A program made the translations under genes and the position numbers. Below the pieces are notes generated by a model, which was given only the letters and a program-made list of their open reading frames with translations, did not search any database and had not been told where the DNA came from. From assembly GCA_024699855.1 (NCBI GenBank), contig JAMPIQ010000001.1, forward strand, positions 2,728,001-2,792,000: 64,000 bases of DNA, read 5' to 3'. Each line of letters opens with the position of its first letter. Position 1 is the first letter of the stretch. This stretch comes from Aphelenchoides besseyi (taxonomy: Eukaryota > Nematoda > Chromadorea > Rhabditida > Aphelenchoididae). Positions 1-12,452 of the stretch are shown piece by piece.

Positions 1-47
1 TCCTTGTCACATTTGGCCACACCATCTCTTGAGAAGTGTCTAGAACC

Positions 48-80
48 GGGGCGGGACACAGCAAATCGTCAGTATAAAAG
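48..80 (+). promoter_or_regulatory. Core promoter: GC box and TATA box upstream of TLF
   Basis: A GC-box-like GGGGCGGG lies at 48-55 and a good TATA box (TATAAAAG) at 73-80. A GTAAGC donor near 147 pairs with a TTCCAG acceptor at about 384, ten bases before the TLF start codon, so a 5' UTR intron is likely. Transcription would start at roughly 100-110. The motifs are seen directly; their promoter role is inference. Confidence 0.55.
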
Positions 81-393
81 CGAGCACTCGGTGCTGGGTC
101 GAGCTCTTCGTTTTCTCGCGCTGCCGTCACGTCGTTCAGCTTTTGGTAAGCAATCACTAAAAACTACGAAAATATTGGATAATAGCCAAGAAATCAGCAA
201 TCACATCACAAGAACTTTATGGCTAAAATTTCGAAATTTCCAACGTTTTTGCTGTTTGTTTAACGGTGTGATGAAGTGACTGAAAACCATCCGATTAGTT
301 TGTGAAATTTACCAAATTTTCTCTTGACGTAGTTCTTAGCCCTCTCTTCCTTTGATCCGATTAATCTTGACTTTCTAATTCCAGATCTCAGCG

Positions 394-1387
394 ATGTTTT
401 ATGAAAACATGACAAGCACAGGGACCGCCAACAACTCAACGTGCCGTAGAATTGCCGGGGCTCCAACAAATTTCGACATCGACGGAACTCAAATACCCGA
501 AGGACCGGATTTGTCGACAATTCAAGTTGTTTCCTGAGCTCTTTATATTTTTAAATCATATTGTTATAGATCCGAAATGTCATTTGCAACTATTCGTTGC
601 CGATGCACGTCGATTTGCGTCGGGTTGCAATGATGAACGGAAACGTGACTCTCGATCGTGCTCGTGGAGTTCTCTACAAACAGAAACGAAATCCACAGTG
701 TCATGTTAAACTTTACAGTTCGGGTAGTGTTTATATTGTTGGTTGTCGGAGGTATGAGTTTGATAGTCTCGTATCTGGTACTCTTTTTTATTAGTGAGGA
801 AGAAAGTAGGCAAGCGGCTCGTAGTGTTGGTCGAATGGTTCAACGGAGTATGAACAAACTAGAAGTTCCAATTCGACTACGCGACTATAAGATTTGCAAT
901 ATGCTTTCAACTTATAAGCTGCCGTTTGGTGTAAAAGTTGAAGAGATGGCGAAAAAATATCCGAGATCGGTCTACGAACCCGAGATCAACGTTGGACTGC
1001 ATTGGAAGTTCGAGGAACCAAAAGCAACTTTGCGCATTTACACTACGGGCAGCATAACGATAGCAGGAAGTATGTCTCTTTCACTTTTCATTGTTTTCAC
1101 GAAGTGTTGCAGCTACATCGACAGAAAACGTCTACGAAGCTATTCGTTTGATTTATCCGATAGCTGCTGAGTTCATGTGTCCGTATCGGCAACGGGAAAC
1201 CAACTCCAGCGCTGGGACTAAGCGTCGCCGCGCTCCAACAGCAGTTCCGCGAACTCAAGTAGCACCACGTAAACAACCGCGAAAAACTGCACCGGTCAGC
1301 GAGCCGAGTCTTGACGAATTTTTCGAAGAAGAAGAAGAAATGTTCTTTCAAGACGAGGTCGAATTGTACGAGGAACTTGGCGTGTGA
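394..1387 (+). CDS. TBPL1: TBP-like factor (TLF/TBPL1/TRF2)
   Basis: General transcription factor related to TATA-binding protein. The family nucleates Pol II initiation at TATA-less promoters and binds TFIIA and TFIIB. Exons: 394-525, 570-751, 795-1069 and 1113-1387; phases join cleanly to give about 287 residues. The two pseudo-symmetric TBP lobes are visible. Lobe 1 has the VICNYSLPMHVDL stretch and a KLYSSGSVYIVG strand. Lobe 2 has KICNMLSTYKLPFGVKV, the YEPE...GLHWKFEEPKATLRIY block and TGSITIAG. The YEPE/HWK signature fits TLF better than TBP. A basic segment (KRRRAPTAVPRTQ) and an acidic tail (DEFFEEEEE) follow the core. Introns are 43-45 nt. AATAAA motifs follow at about 1569 and 1752. 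Confidence 0.93.
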
Positions 1388-1894
1388 AAACTCTTTTATG
1401 TGTGTTTCTTCAACTGCAATTCACGGATTCTCATCATCTTTCGACCTTTATTTACCGGGTAAATTATCTTTTCGTTGGGCGTAAGCTTACAGTTCCCGAT
1501 TCTCTACACATTTTCATGTCTCTCATTCAACCATCGGCCATGTCGGCGCCTTCTTTCATGGTGGCAACAATAAAAAATTCCTTCGAAGTGTTTCAATCTG
1601 TGGGTATTCGGTCCGTACGAGTGTTAACTTATTCCCGATCCTGAGATTTGCGGACCAACAGCAGTTAGCGTAATCATATTCGTCTTGTTCATACGTTCCA
1701 ATTTCCGTTTTTCTCATTCAACTTATCAATTCGTTTAATTGTTACGGTGAAAATAAACACTAACCATTTCCTTTTCGGTGCCTATTCGATATAGTCGACG
1801 TGTGATCTTTTGGTTGAATGCGACCAAATGGAGGGGATTAAGCGAAACGTGATACGTGATCCTACTTGTTAAAACTCACTAGTTTTGTGCAAAA

Positions 1895-3006
1895 ATGTCT
1901 TTTCACTTTTTGACACGTCGACTGAAAACGATTTTAATTGTAATTGTGGTTATTGTCACTTCAGTGATTGTAATCAAGGAATCATCACTCTTATCCCAAT
2001 ACAAATATTGTTGGCCAAAAAGAAAAACAATCCCGTTTGTTCACGATATTCGAGACGATGAGATTGTGCCGCCGTTACGTAAATTTGAAAGTCGATTTAG
2101 AGTAAGTCACAAGTGAATGTTCATTCTTTCATTGAATGTGTTAGAAGGCTCCCGGTTTGAAGACTCAGGTCTGTGTGATTGAGAAGAACATGAGCACGAT
2201 ATTGACAGCTATCATTTGTTACTTCTTCAATCCACGAAGATTTCGAAATGCGAATCGAAATGTCAATCGAGAGGTGTTTAGTGGAAGGTCGATTGCAATC
2301 TCGAATCGCCTAACTGAGTTGTGATTTCAGGTTCTGTGCCCGCAAGAACGAGGCGTATGCTTTCATGGCACGAGTTCCGGACGGATTGAATCGAACATCC
2401 GAGTGGTTGCATTTATCCGTAAGTCGTGAGCCAGTCGAGCGATTCGTATCGGGATTCGTGGACAAATGTCTGATCGAAAAGATCTACACGAAACGAAGAG
2501 GAACATGCAATGGATGTCGTGATAATGTCACTTGTTTTCTTGAGCGTGAATACGATCGAATGCGACGATTTGCAAAAGGAGAACGTTTGAACAGCTTCGA
2601 TGACCGGCACTTTTTTCCTCAAAATTGGTGAGCTTATGAGTCTTAATCTAAGTAAAAGCTTCTAGGCGTTGTGATTACGCTCATTACTTCAGTCACTACA
2701 AGATCATTCGATACTCAAACAACGGTAATTGTCTTCGATTTACATCGAACGCGAAAGTGTTTAGAAAACGAACGCTTTTACGAGGAGCTTTTTCGGTTTA
2801 TGCGCTTGAGAAATGCATCGGAATCAGATGTGAAGTTTGTTGAGGATCAAGTGAAAAATGGACGAACCAAACACACGACAAGCGATTTGTATGAGCGAGT
2901 AAAGTTGGAAAAACAAGTGCGTTCAAGCAAGTACCTGATGAGACTGCTGATCAAAGCCTATTATTACGACTTTGTCCTCTTCAATTTTCCAGTGCCAAAA
3001 TTATGA
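1895..3006 (+). CDS. Carbohydrate sulfotransferase, Sulfotransfer_2 family
   Basis: Probable Golgi type II membrane enzyme moving sulfate from PAPS to glycan chains; families of this kind are expanded in nematodes. Exons: 1895-2101, 2145-2287, 2331-2627, 2666-2724 and 2765-3006, giving 315 residues with every phase matching. A signal anchor of I/V residues (about 11-27) follows the basic MSFHFLTRRLK start. The 5'-PSB loop region reads CVIEKNMSTILTAIICYFFNP (positions about 77-97). The 3'-phosphate region reads HLSVSREPVERFVSGFVDKC, followed by a cysteine-rich stretch and HFFPQNWRCDY. The first intron donor (GTAAGT) fixes the exon 1 end. AATAAA follows the stop at about 3011, and the next gene starts 156 bp downstream. 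Substrate cannot be deduced. Confidence 0.88.
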
Positions 3007-3161
3007 ACAAAATAAACGATCTTTTCTGATTATTGAAATTGGAGTTCAGTCGAATCGAGGTCATCCGACAACGTTGGATACCTCCAACTGGTGAGCGCAA
3101 AAAAGGTCACCGAAAGTCCGACACAAACATCAACCGACGGCTTTTCTCGTTCGAATCGAGA

Positions 3162-4117
3162 ATGTGGATCAAAAGTGGAAGAACGATTTTGTTTCTTTTC
3201 ACAATTTTTGTATCCAAATGTTTAGCTCAACGTAAGTTTGATGTGAAAGTTAACTAAACAATAATTCTGCTCTAGATCGTCAATACTACGGCGGCATTCC
3301 CGTGCCCGGACGTAGAGTTCCGACTTTGCGTTTCTTCGAATTCTACATTGCATCATGCAATCCAGCTCAACGAAAGGACATTTCGTTGGCAAAGTTGTCC
3401 GGAGTAAGTAATCGTTTATTGCAAAACGATTGCTTTTCTTTAAGATGTTACAAGACGTGGATGCTGAGGGAATTGCCGAAAAGGTCTTCAGACAATTGAG
3501 CTTTACGGTCGACGATCTTGAAATCGAACGTTTGATGGGCAAATGGTTCGTCGTAGTGGACTCTCCGGGTCTGCACTCAGAACGCTGTGTAACCAGTGAA
3601 TGTAAGAGTCATGTTTGAAAATGGTTGTATTGTTTTTCAGTCCAATTGCAATCAAAGACGAAATACACGGCCACTTTTTCAACTGTTCAAAAATCGAGAA
3701 ACTACGAAAATGTGCAACGAGTTTATACGGGACATGGCGAAAAGATTGGAAATGATCCGGGCAACATATTCATTCATACTGGACATCCCAACGATCCGTG
3801 TCCTTGTGGGTTGCCTTTTATTCTATGTTTATGTAAAATCTTAATATTAAGACTTCCCTGTGAAAGTTGGACCGATTCACGAGTCTTCGGGCCAATTCGA
3901 GTACATGGTAATCACACAACCAATGAAACATCCGACAATGGTGTTGGCTCGTGATGCACAGAAGTTCGAGCGAGAATACAGAAAACATGTAGAAGAGTAC
4001 TTGCAACGTTCTGATTTCATAAACCCATTAACTGCTCTTAACCATCCTCTTCAGTTTATCAATCGTAGTACATGTGAAAATGGACATCAACTGCATTACA
4101 ATTTGGATGAAGAATAA
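3162..4117 (+). CDS. Secreted lipocalin-like protein
   Basis: Exons: 3162-3231, 3276-3403, 3445-3601, 3641-3805 and 3852-4117, 261 residues. The first 22 residues (MWIKSGRTILFLFTIFVSKCLA) form a clear signal peptide. A GKWFVVVDSP motif near residue 110 is the lipocalin G-x-W strand. It is followed by an early cysteine, alternating beta-strand segments (YTATFSTVQ, NIFIHTGHPNDPCPYFPVKVGP, FEYMVITQP) and a C-terminal helix FEREYRKHVEEYLQ. This order resembles nematode apolipoprotein-D/lipocalin-like secreted proteins, so carriage of a small hydrophobic ligand is plausible but inferred. An AATAAA overlaps the stop (about 4113). It lies 156 bp after the sulfotransferase on the same strand, so co-transcription is possible. 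Confidence 0.75.
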
Positions 4118-4499
4118 AGTATGTCTTTCAAATCGATTATAACTAATTGATCTCAAATTGTTGCAAGGAAATAGCTTAGTTCCACCAAAATAAAGACAAG
4201 AGGTCAAAGTTATGTACAAAAAAAAAGTATTAAATTTTGATACCTATTGCAACCCAAGAACCCAATAAGTCTGCTCTTTTGTACGTTTACTCTTTTACAT
4301 TTCTACGACGATTTGACATTATTACATTATGATTGCTCATCATAATAAACGTTTAAAGTAACGACTGAATGACTGTTAATAAAATTCGACGAAAATTAAA
4401 GTCGTGAACACAAAATTCACATACAAGTCGTCATGACGACAAGTAGCCATAAGATTTCGGCGTTCTGTCTTTCGCTCACTAGTTGTTAGGTTGTTGAAA

Positions 4500-7400
4500 A
4501 TGTCGACCGAAGCTCCGAAAACCGAAGATCCTTATGGAGGATTCAACGAATACGATCATGCCTACGATTTGGAAGTATGAAGAGTTTTGATCGAACTTCG
4601 AAGAAGTTGTATTTTAGAACGTATACAATGACGCCGAGTTTATGCGTGCAGCTCAACGAACCAGTCATTCTCGTCGATCGGTAATCAAAACAATTGCCAT
4701 TCGGTAACTTGTCATTTAGACGACTGCCAACCGTCCACCAATCGATTTGCGACGTCAACAAATCGGACAAAGCGGAACAAATCGAATCCCAACGGCGTCA
4801 GCGATGCGAAGTTCTTTGGCTTCGCGTCGAAATGGCGATGTGGTGCGTCCAATGACTGCAGTCAGGGCTGCAGGTTTTACTTCAGGTGGCAGAAGTAAGA
4901 AACTTTTGCAGTTGTATAATCAATGTAAATAATAGAAAGCACATTCGATGGCGTGAAACCGCCGACAGCCAATTCGGAAACCGCCGAAGAAGCACAAGTG
5001 AAAAGAATCCGGCAATTGGAAGCACAAGTAAAAGAACTTTTGGTACAAAGTGTAATGGCTCACGACGAGAAACAGTTTAAAGAAGTAAGAAAACATTTCA
5101 ACAATACCGTCTAAGCGATTAAAGGAACTGGACAAAGCAAAAGAAGCTGGACGTAAAGAACAACAAATTAAACGGCTTCGTGATCAAGCGTCTCTACCCG
5201 ACAATCCGGATCTTTCGTTTTCGGCTCAATTCGCCTTGGCTTGTGCTTACATGTCCAATAACATGCTAAACGATGCTCTGAATATCTATGATATTATACT
5301 CAAAGAAGAACAATTCAAAAATGCTCAGCGATTAAAAGTCAATATCGGGAATATTTATTTTCGTAAAATACTATCATTTATCCGATAAACCTTATTTTGC
5401 ATTTCAGGAAAGCGTGATTTTGCTAAAGCTGTTAAGTGAGTTTCTTTCATTTCCACAGTGTGATCCACCACTTGCAGATTCTATCGTATGGCTCTTGATC
5501 GCGTAGAAAAAGTTCACGAACGAACACGGTAATTGTCTTTAGAACTCACGAATAGATTCATGTTTAAGTACGAGAATTCTTGGCAACATTGGAGTTGCAT
5601 TGGTCAAGTTGGGCCGATACGAAGATGCAATGGCAGCTTTTGAAGAGTGTTTGGAAACCAGCGGAGGAGATTATGGAGCCGCACTCAATCTTATTCTTGC
5701 TGCCTACTGTTTAGAAGATCCGGATAAAATGCGCGAAGCTTTCCAACGTCTAGTCGACATACCGACTATGATCTCGACATCGGACGACACTGAATCGGAC
5801 ATTTTGGTCGTTTTAACGAACAGTGATCTTTTGAGACAATGGGAAGGACGTCGTAAACAACAAGCGGAACATACGATCATGGCCGCTGCGAAGATTATTT
5901 CCCGACAAATAGCTGGAACGTGAGTTGATGTGTGTTCAGGTATCAATCTAAAACTATTCCTTTAGTTTTGCCGAAGGTTATGCGTGGTGTGTTACTTCGA
6001 TAAAACAATCAGTGTACGCGACACTTGCCACCGAACTTGAAATGAACAAAGCTGTTGATATGCTTAAACAGGGCCAATTGGATAATGCAACAGACACATT
6101 AAACGCCTTTATTAAGTAATTTATATTCAGTTTAAAACGTCGAGTTTTGGAATGGAATAATCTCAAGGTTTTCAGTAAAGATAGTAAAGTTTCCACGGCT
6201 GCCGCTAACAATCTTGCAGTACTTGAATTGATGGTAACTCTTATTTTTGTGCGAACTCGAGTAAGATCATTTATAGAAAGGTCGCGATCGGTTAAATCAA
6301 GCAGCTCAGTATGCCGAACAAGCGTTTTTGTTGGATCGATACAATTCGAATGCACTCGTCAATCGTGGAAACGTTTCTTTTTTGACTGGTAAAGAGAAAG
6401 AAGCACTTCACTTTTACAAGTCAGTTTGTTCTCTATTCAGTCAAGAAACGATCTTTAGAGAGGCGTTACAAGTCGAACCATCGTGCATTCAAGCAATTTA
6501 CAATATCGGACTTGTAAGTCGTAAGATCGATGATTGGGAGTCGGCCAAAAACAGTTTTTGTAAGTGGAACATAATGATTATGTACATTGATTTACTCTGT
6601 TTAGACAAATTGAACAACATGCTCATTAACAACGTTCAAGTCCTCACTCAATTAGCGTTATTGTAAGTACCACTTTCATTTTAAGAATGTCAATTGGTAA
6701 TTTTAGATACGAAGAAAATAAGGAATATGAACAAGCTCGCGATTTCTACAATCAAGCGTCTACCTTAGCACCAACCGATCCAGCAATCCAATCGAAGTTG
6801 GCCAACTTGTACGATATTGAAGGGAACAAATCGGATGCTTTTGTATGGAATGTTGAGGTAGAAAACTTTTTCGAAAGTTTCTGTAATTACATTTTAGAGT
6901 TATCGGTCCTATCCGTCAAACATTGAGGTTATTAAATGGCTAGGTAAGTAAGGCGTTTAAGTGTCAGCTGTTATTCAATTATATACGTAACACCTACTGA
7001 ATGCTCACGTTTTCGATTATAGGAAACTATTTCGTCGATGCTCAGCTTTCCGAAAAAGCTGTTCACTATTTTGAAAAGGCAGCGATTATGGAGTAACTGA
7101 AAGTCGTAAAGAGCGTGTTGTGATTTTCGATTTTAGACCTCACAACATTGAATGGCAAATGTTGATGGCCGGTTGTCAACGACGATCTGGAAACTTTCAA
7201 AAAGCTCTTGAGCATTATCGTCAAATTCATCGTCGCTTCCCCCACAACATTGAATGTAAATGAGTATATTATGAAATTGATTAACAATAATTGCAGGCTT
7301 GAAGTTCTTAGTTCAGTTATGCAGCGATTTGCGTATGCCCGAGAAGACTGAATACGAAGAGAAATTGAAGAAATTGGAGCGTATGAATCTTCTTCGTTTG

Positions 7401-7749
7401 CAACGTGAATCGGACTCAAGTCAAAACAGAAGAGCAGCATTGCACAGCGGAAGTATACCGAGCACTTCTCGTACGTTCTTTGTCTTCGCTTAGAATTTCT
7501 CGTTCAAATTCAGGCAGCCTGACGTCGAACACTCGTCAAGAATCTCGTACCACAAGTGCGAATCAAAATCGTGCGCTTTTGGATACCGACGAGCCTTATC
7601 GTATTAGTAAGCGAGATCTTAGTTCAGCCGATTTTAGTTACAATGACATGTTGGCACCTGAACCTCAACGGCCGAAGACGGGAATCAACGAAACCGCCGA
7701 TCCGTTTGATATGCGCGATTTCGTCGCTGACGACTTGCTTCCGGAGTAA
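4500..7749 (+). CDS. IFT88: Intraflagellar transport protein IFT88 (OSM-5/Polaris)
   Basis: Core TPR subunit of IFT-B, needed to build cilia; in nematodes this means sensory neurons. Nineteen exons (4500-4574, 4618-4680, 4720-4894, 4936-5084, 5116-5362, 5408-5435, 5478-5528, 5569-5919, 5966-6115, 6176-6233, 6277-6419, 6459-6559, 6605-6662, 6707-6857, 6898-6943, 7023-7092, 7137-7255, 7297-7470, 7514-7749) give 814 residues, the usual family length. The N-terminus carries the conserved RPMTAVRAAGFT block. TPR helices follow (NIGVALVKLGRYEDAM, AQYAEQAFLLDRYN, SYRSYPSNIEVIKWLG, GCQRRSGNFQKALEHY). The C-terminus is acidic, ending DDLLPE. All introns are GT-AG and about 30-80 nt. Confidence 0.96.
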
Positions 7750-7825
7750 ATTCAAACACAACAAATTGAAAATCTTTGTCTAAATAACAACCTAATAACA
7801 ATAAACAATTTGTGTTATGAGCATT

Positions 7826-9199
7826 CTATTCGGATACTTTTGGTTGTCCTCGTCCTGCTTTCTTGAACTCCTCCATGTCTTTCCTTCGCAACTTGCCGAT
7901 AGTTGGAGGTGCTTTTTTGCCGGCTGAAAACGAACTTAGATCCGTTACAAAACAAATCGTTACCTCTATAATTAGTCCACGACGATTTAAGACTTTGATT
8001 TTCAAGATCGTGTTTGACAATCGGTGGAATGTTGAAGAAGTTACGCACGGGAGTCAATTGAAAAAGACCAGAGTAGAACAACGACATCGCATTAGTTGTG
8101 CACCAATACACGCACAATGCCTGGAGCATAAAAGTAAACTTCAAAACTTCAACCTCACTTACCGATGCGAACTGACTACTCGAAACCAAAACAATCAGCG
8201 GCAAACCATATTGCATTCCAGCACGCACAGCCGGAGTTAACTGATCGCTGCTCGCTCCAAATTCAACGCCCAATTTGACAACAATTCCAAGTGTTAAGGC
8301 TGAAATAGCCGGAAGAATGTAATAGGGATCGCATGCCGTAAGATCCGTGAACCACAATGCTCCGCCATTCTCAAATCCCGGATAGCCAGCGTTTGCCATT
8401 TTCCGAATCGCAAAGAAGTTTGTCATAAAAACACTGCCATTGGCCAGCATAACCAAAAACTGACGTCCAATTCGAATGTCTTTACTGCGATAAAAATCTC
8501 TCTGCTCAAGCAGAATCTGTTGAACTAAAAGATCAAAATTTAAACGAAAAATAGAAACTAGAACACAAACCAAGTTGATTGTTTCCCTCAGACTGCGCAT
8601 CGGCTATTCGCTCTCTAAAACGATTGAGCTCCGGTTTGTATCGACTCTGAATGGCAATCGATCTCTGTGACATCACCGTCACTTTAATCAACAGTAATCG
8701 AAGGGCAATGGTCGCTGAATAACTTGGTTTAATAGAATCTTTTTAGTTTGAATTAAACCTACAGACCACGATCGTTGTCCACCACGGCAAATCGAGCTGC
8801 ACGTGAATTGTCTCGAATGCATAGCGAAACCAACTGGGTGGCGTGTGCCAGCTCCACAATCCCAATTCTTCTAAAACGCTTTGTCCCGAAGCAGCCAACT
8901 CCTCGATCGATGGCTTTGCAATCGGTGGCGAAGGAAGATCTGGAAGATTGGTAGCTTTCTAAAACAAAATCAGAACTTTCAATATAACGATAACATACGC
9001 TGAGATCAAATCGTCCGAAAACATCTTCCGAGCTCAGAAATCGAACATTCACTTTCACTAATTTCGTAGAATCGTTGAATCGAAGTAGTCGATTCGCGTT
9101 TATTGTCGCGGAAATTCGCCGATTCCCACAACTTACAACTCGTGTTGCAAGCATATCGACTGATCGAAAAACCTTGTAAAATATCGAGAAAACGTCCAA
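7826..9199 (-). CDS. OXA1L: Mitochondrial inner-membrane insertase OXA1-like
   Basis: YidC/Oxa1/Alb3 family insertase that places mitochondrially made proteins in the inner membrane. Exons on minus: 9199-8999, 8958-8763, 8714-8571, 8524-8163, 8120-7964 and 7923-7826, giving 385 residues. Recognisable blocks are ELGLWSWHTPPSWF before TM1 with LPWWTTIVV, the matrix loop MSQRSIAIQSRYKPEL, FENGGALWFTDLT, DPYYILPAISALTLG, and the last TM YWCTTNAMSLFYSG with VRNFFNIPPIVKHDL. The tail is basic (GKLRRKDMEEFKKAGRGQPK). The N-terminal 60 residues are rich in R and S, consistent with a mitochondrial presequence. The gene converges on IFT88 with only 77 bp between stop codons. The start ATG is the first in the exon; an upstream exon cannot be excluded. 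Confidence 0.9.
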
Positions 9200-9499
9200 A
9201 TGCCCAACAAAAATCGGCAGTGAAATCAGTCGACGGTTTCACATGGAAACTCTGAGAAGTCGACGAAGTGGACAACAGATGTCAGCTTCTTCGAACGATC
9301 ATTTCAATCAACCAATGACTTGTATTTACGTTCCAATTACTTGCGGTTTCTAATTTCTACGGTTAGTCCTTTTGAACAGAAGAAACCTGAGAAGTTAACA
9401 AATTGCTATGTGGCGCGCAAATCGTTGCAAATAAGCGACTGTAAGAAAAATGGTAGTAATTTGATTCCCGGTTAGAAACCAATTGAACATGCAGAAATG

Positions 9500-9943
9500 T
9501 AAGGAGTGTTAGAATATGGCGCGTGAAGGATTGCAAACGTTGGTTATGGCAAAAAAGTGCTCAATTCTGAACAGTTGGCCGAGTCCAATCGACAATACAA
9601 AGAAGCAAAAATGGATGTTCTTAATCGCGTCGAACGAATGGCCGCCGTCGTTCAACGTTTGGAAGCCGATTTGCACTTACTCTGCCTAACCGATGTTGAG
9701 GATCGTTTTCAAGATGAAGTGACCACATCATTGGAGTTGTTGAAAAATGCCGGTATTCGCGTTTGGATGTTAACCGGAGACAAACTTGAAACCGCAATTT
9801 CTATCGCCAAGTCCTCCGGTTTGTTTTCGAAGTCGGATAACATTCACGCATTTGGACAAGTGGAAACTCGAACTGATATTCGAGATGAGCCTACTGAAGA
9901 AATCTCGCTGATCATGAATGGAGCTGATAATGTCCTGTGAGCT
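9500..9943 (+). pseudogene. Broken fragment of an ATP9/TAT-5-type P4-ATPase
   Basis: The stretch encodes part of a phospholipid-flippase P4-ATPase of the ATP9A/B (class 2, TAT-5-like) type: MAREGLQTLV, then an EAKMDVLNRVERMAAVVQ helix, LLCLTDVEDRFQDEV, and the hinge motif NAGIRVWMLTGDKLETA (family MLTGDK). It is not an intact gene. The frame must shift at a run of six A at 9551-9556, an in-frame TAG stands just before the NMAREGL start (about 9511), and no exons for the phosphorylation site, nucleotide domain or membrane helices are found on either side. A 40-nt intron-like gap and a short exon may follow 9938. Read as a degraded duplicated fragment, or less likely an assembly error at the A-run. 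Confidence 0.75.
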
Positions 9944-10139
9944 ATAAAGTTCAACATAGTTTATTGGTTCTTTACAGGTCCAAAATGGTTCTCTACAACG
10001 ATTGATTGAATGAAGAGCATCTCTCACTTTTAAAGTCATTCGTATAAACGGCAAGCAGCAGCGCTCTCGTTCATGCAATTTTTGTTCGCAAATTAATTGG
10101 AAATACTCAAGTGGACATCAGCAAACGACGGCCCTATGC

Positions 10140-12452
10140 TTAATTAGAAAATTTGTTTATTTTGTCGAAGTTTATTATTAAATTAGTTTTCCGATCGCTG
10201 ACCACATCGTTGTCTTTTGTTGTTATGCAAATGACATGAATTCGTTGGGTTGACCTTTAGATTAAAGCTAGTTAGTGGACGAGGAGTGGCTAATTCGCTA
10301 ATTACTGTTTTCGATCAGTTCGCTGGTTCTGATTTCTGGTTGAAACGTCGAATCGAAGCCAGAAATTTGCGCGATTTGCAGCTGCTGCTTAGTTTCCCGC
10401 TGTGCCATCGGCTCATTCGGAGGCCAAATACCCGCATCATGTCCGTCAGTTTGTTTGTCGACTGGTTAAAACGTGACCAGCATACAATCCGCGTCAAACG
10501 ATGACCCTCCACTCATCAAAATGCATCTTGAGAGATTGCGACCGTCTCATTTCCTCACAGTTTGAATTCGAATTAATGGTGTGAAGGCTAAACGATAAGT
10601 GTGTTATTCCACGATTTGAGTGCCACGGCCTTGCAAGTAATGACATTGAAAGTGCAGATCAATTGCCGTTCACACCGCGCGTTTTTTTGTTGGCGATAGA
10701 AATGCAAATGTGCGCTGCAATTTTATTCGTTCATTGCGGGCAATTTGTCTATTGAATGTCGCCGAATGGCCACCGTTTTATAAGAACCAGCCGAAGATGC
10801 TCGTTTCTGCCGCTGCATCTCGACGTTTAACACAATAAAATTGACCGCTTTTCTTCCGACGATTCTGATCTTCGCGAATGGCGTCTATTGCCGCATCTTT
10901 TCCCGTTGATTCAATTTGTGGACGGGCAGTCCACAGCTCAAGGAATTTACCAGTCTTCCATGCAACGTCCTTCATTTTAATGTGCTTCTGATGATGAAGA
11001 GTGCTGTCAATTTTGCGTGGCCTCCGGCAATTTCTTTCTCTCGCGCGCCATCCATTTTCTGTTAAGTGTGAATTCCATCGTCGAACTTTGCAGTCGAATT
11101 GCTGCAGGTGGCTTGGCAGTTTTTGTGGACCGAAGTAGCAATTAGACGTCGCTTGACCATGTGTTACCACCAATTATCCGCGCATTTCGTTTAAGAGTCC
11201 GAGCAAATTCGATTTGTCCCACTTGTTTTGTTTTGCTCGTCGTTCAACTAATCAGTTTGCCGTCCATTCTGCGGCGGAAGCGGCGCCGTCGGGTGCTGTT
11301 CGGTAATGTCAATCACAATTCATGATGCCGACCGGTTGATTGCTTTCATGTTACCGCGCGAATCATGAGGAATTGATGGCGTTTGTTCGGGTCGCCGTTT
11401 CTCATCAATCAGATCAACGGCGTTCGTCGACAAATTGGATCGACAAGTACAAACATTGATCGGTCGTTTTCGGCATGAGAATTTAGGGCCGGTTAATGAC
11501 CACAGGCCACATGGTCAGATCGTGATTACCATCAGGTTGATGGGCGTGTCCGTTGCTACTTATGACTGTTCGCGTACTGCCATTCGATTCCCACAGATCA
11601 TGTTTTGTTGTAAAGAAACGAACTGACTGCTCGATGACTCAGGGCGCTTGTTCATTTTGATGCAAAAACGCTACTTGGTGCTTTTTTTGAGTGGTCCCAT
11701 TGGTTGTTGTCGGGCCGTTGCGCGGACTCAAACATTTCGGTTATGAGCGTAAAATGCGCAACTCGATCGTCCACTTGGCCTTCTCGTATTGTTTTGCCGT
11801 CCATCTGCCGCAAGCTTTCGTGGATTGTTGTTAATCGAAATCCGAAATCTTGACGCAAAGTCGATTAACACCCTCAAATAAACGTTTCAATCTCACGGTC
11901 TTCATGCATTTGGAAGTGACTAATCGAAAAAAGCGAAACTGTTCTCCCCGAAGGCAGTTTGTGGTTTCTTTTTTTATCACCAACCGGGAATTCCGTCTCG
12001 TTGTTTTGATGCAATCGTTTGCTCATCTAACGGACATCGGCTTCGTACAGCAAAGCGAATGGTCGCCCCCTCCTAGATTCATGAGCGGAAATTTCGAACT
12101 TGCAAAAATGGACGACCGGCGGCTGTTGGTGTTCCATGGGGATTTGTGCGTCCATTTTTGTTGTTTTTCACGATGAAAGCAACCAATCCATCCGCCGTCC
12201 ACGATCCGAAAATCCGCATAGCTTCCGATTTTTGCCACTTTACATTGCCGTTTTTTCTTTCGGTCATTCCACGCCTCTTAGTCGCTGAGCAGGTGTGTCG
12301 TTTGTTCGGCCGATTAGGCAGATCGCGCAGCTCATCCGAAGCCAACCAGCGTGTGAACAACGGGAGTGCCATTCGGATTGTCGTTGCTAATTTTATGATC
12401 AGATTGTTTTTGTTTACTTTTCGATTTTCAGGCCTCCGTTCCATCAACGGCG
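10140..12452. other. Gene-free block upstream of the LRR gene
   Basis: About 2.3 kb without a supportable coding exon. Open frames on both strands here are short, overlapping and show no family motif. A good acceptor (TTTTCAG near 12432) lies about 20 bp before the LRR start codon, so part of the block may be a 5' UTR exon and intron or the promoter of that gene. No tRNA or repeat was recognised. Confidence 0.5.
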
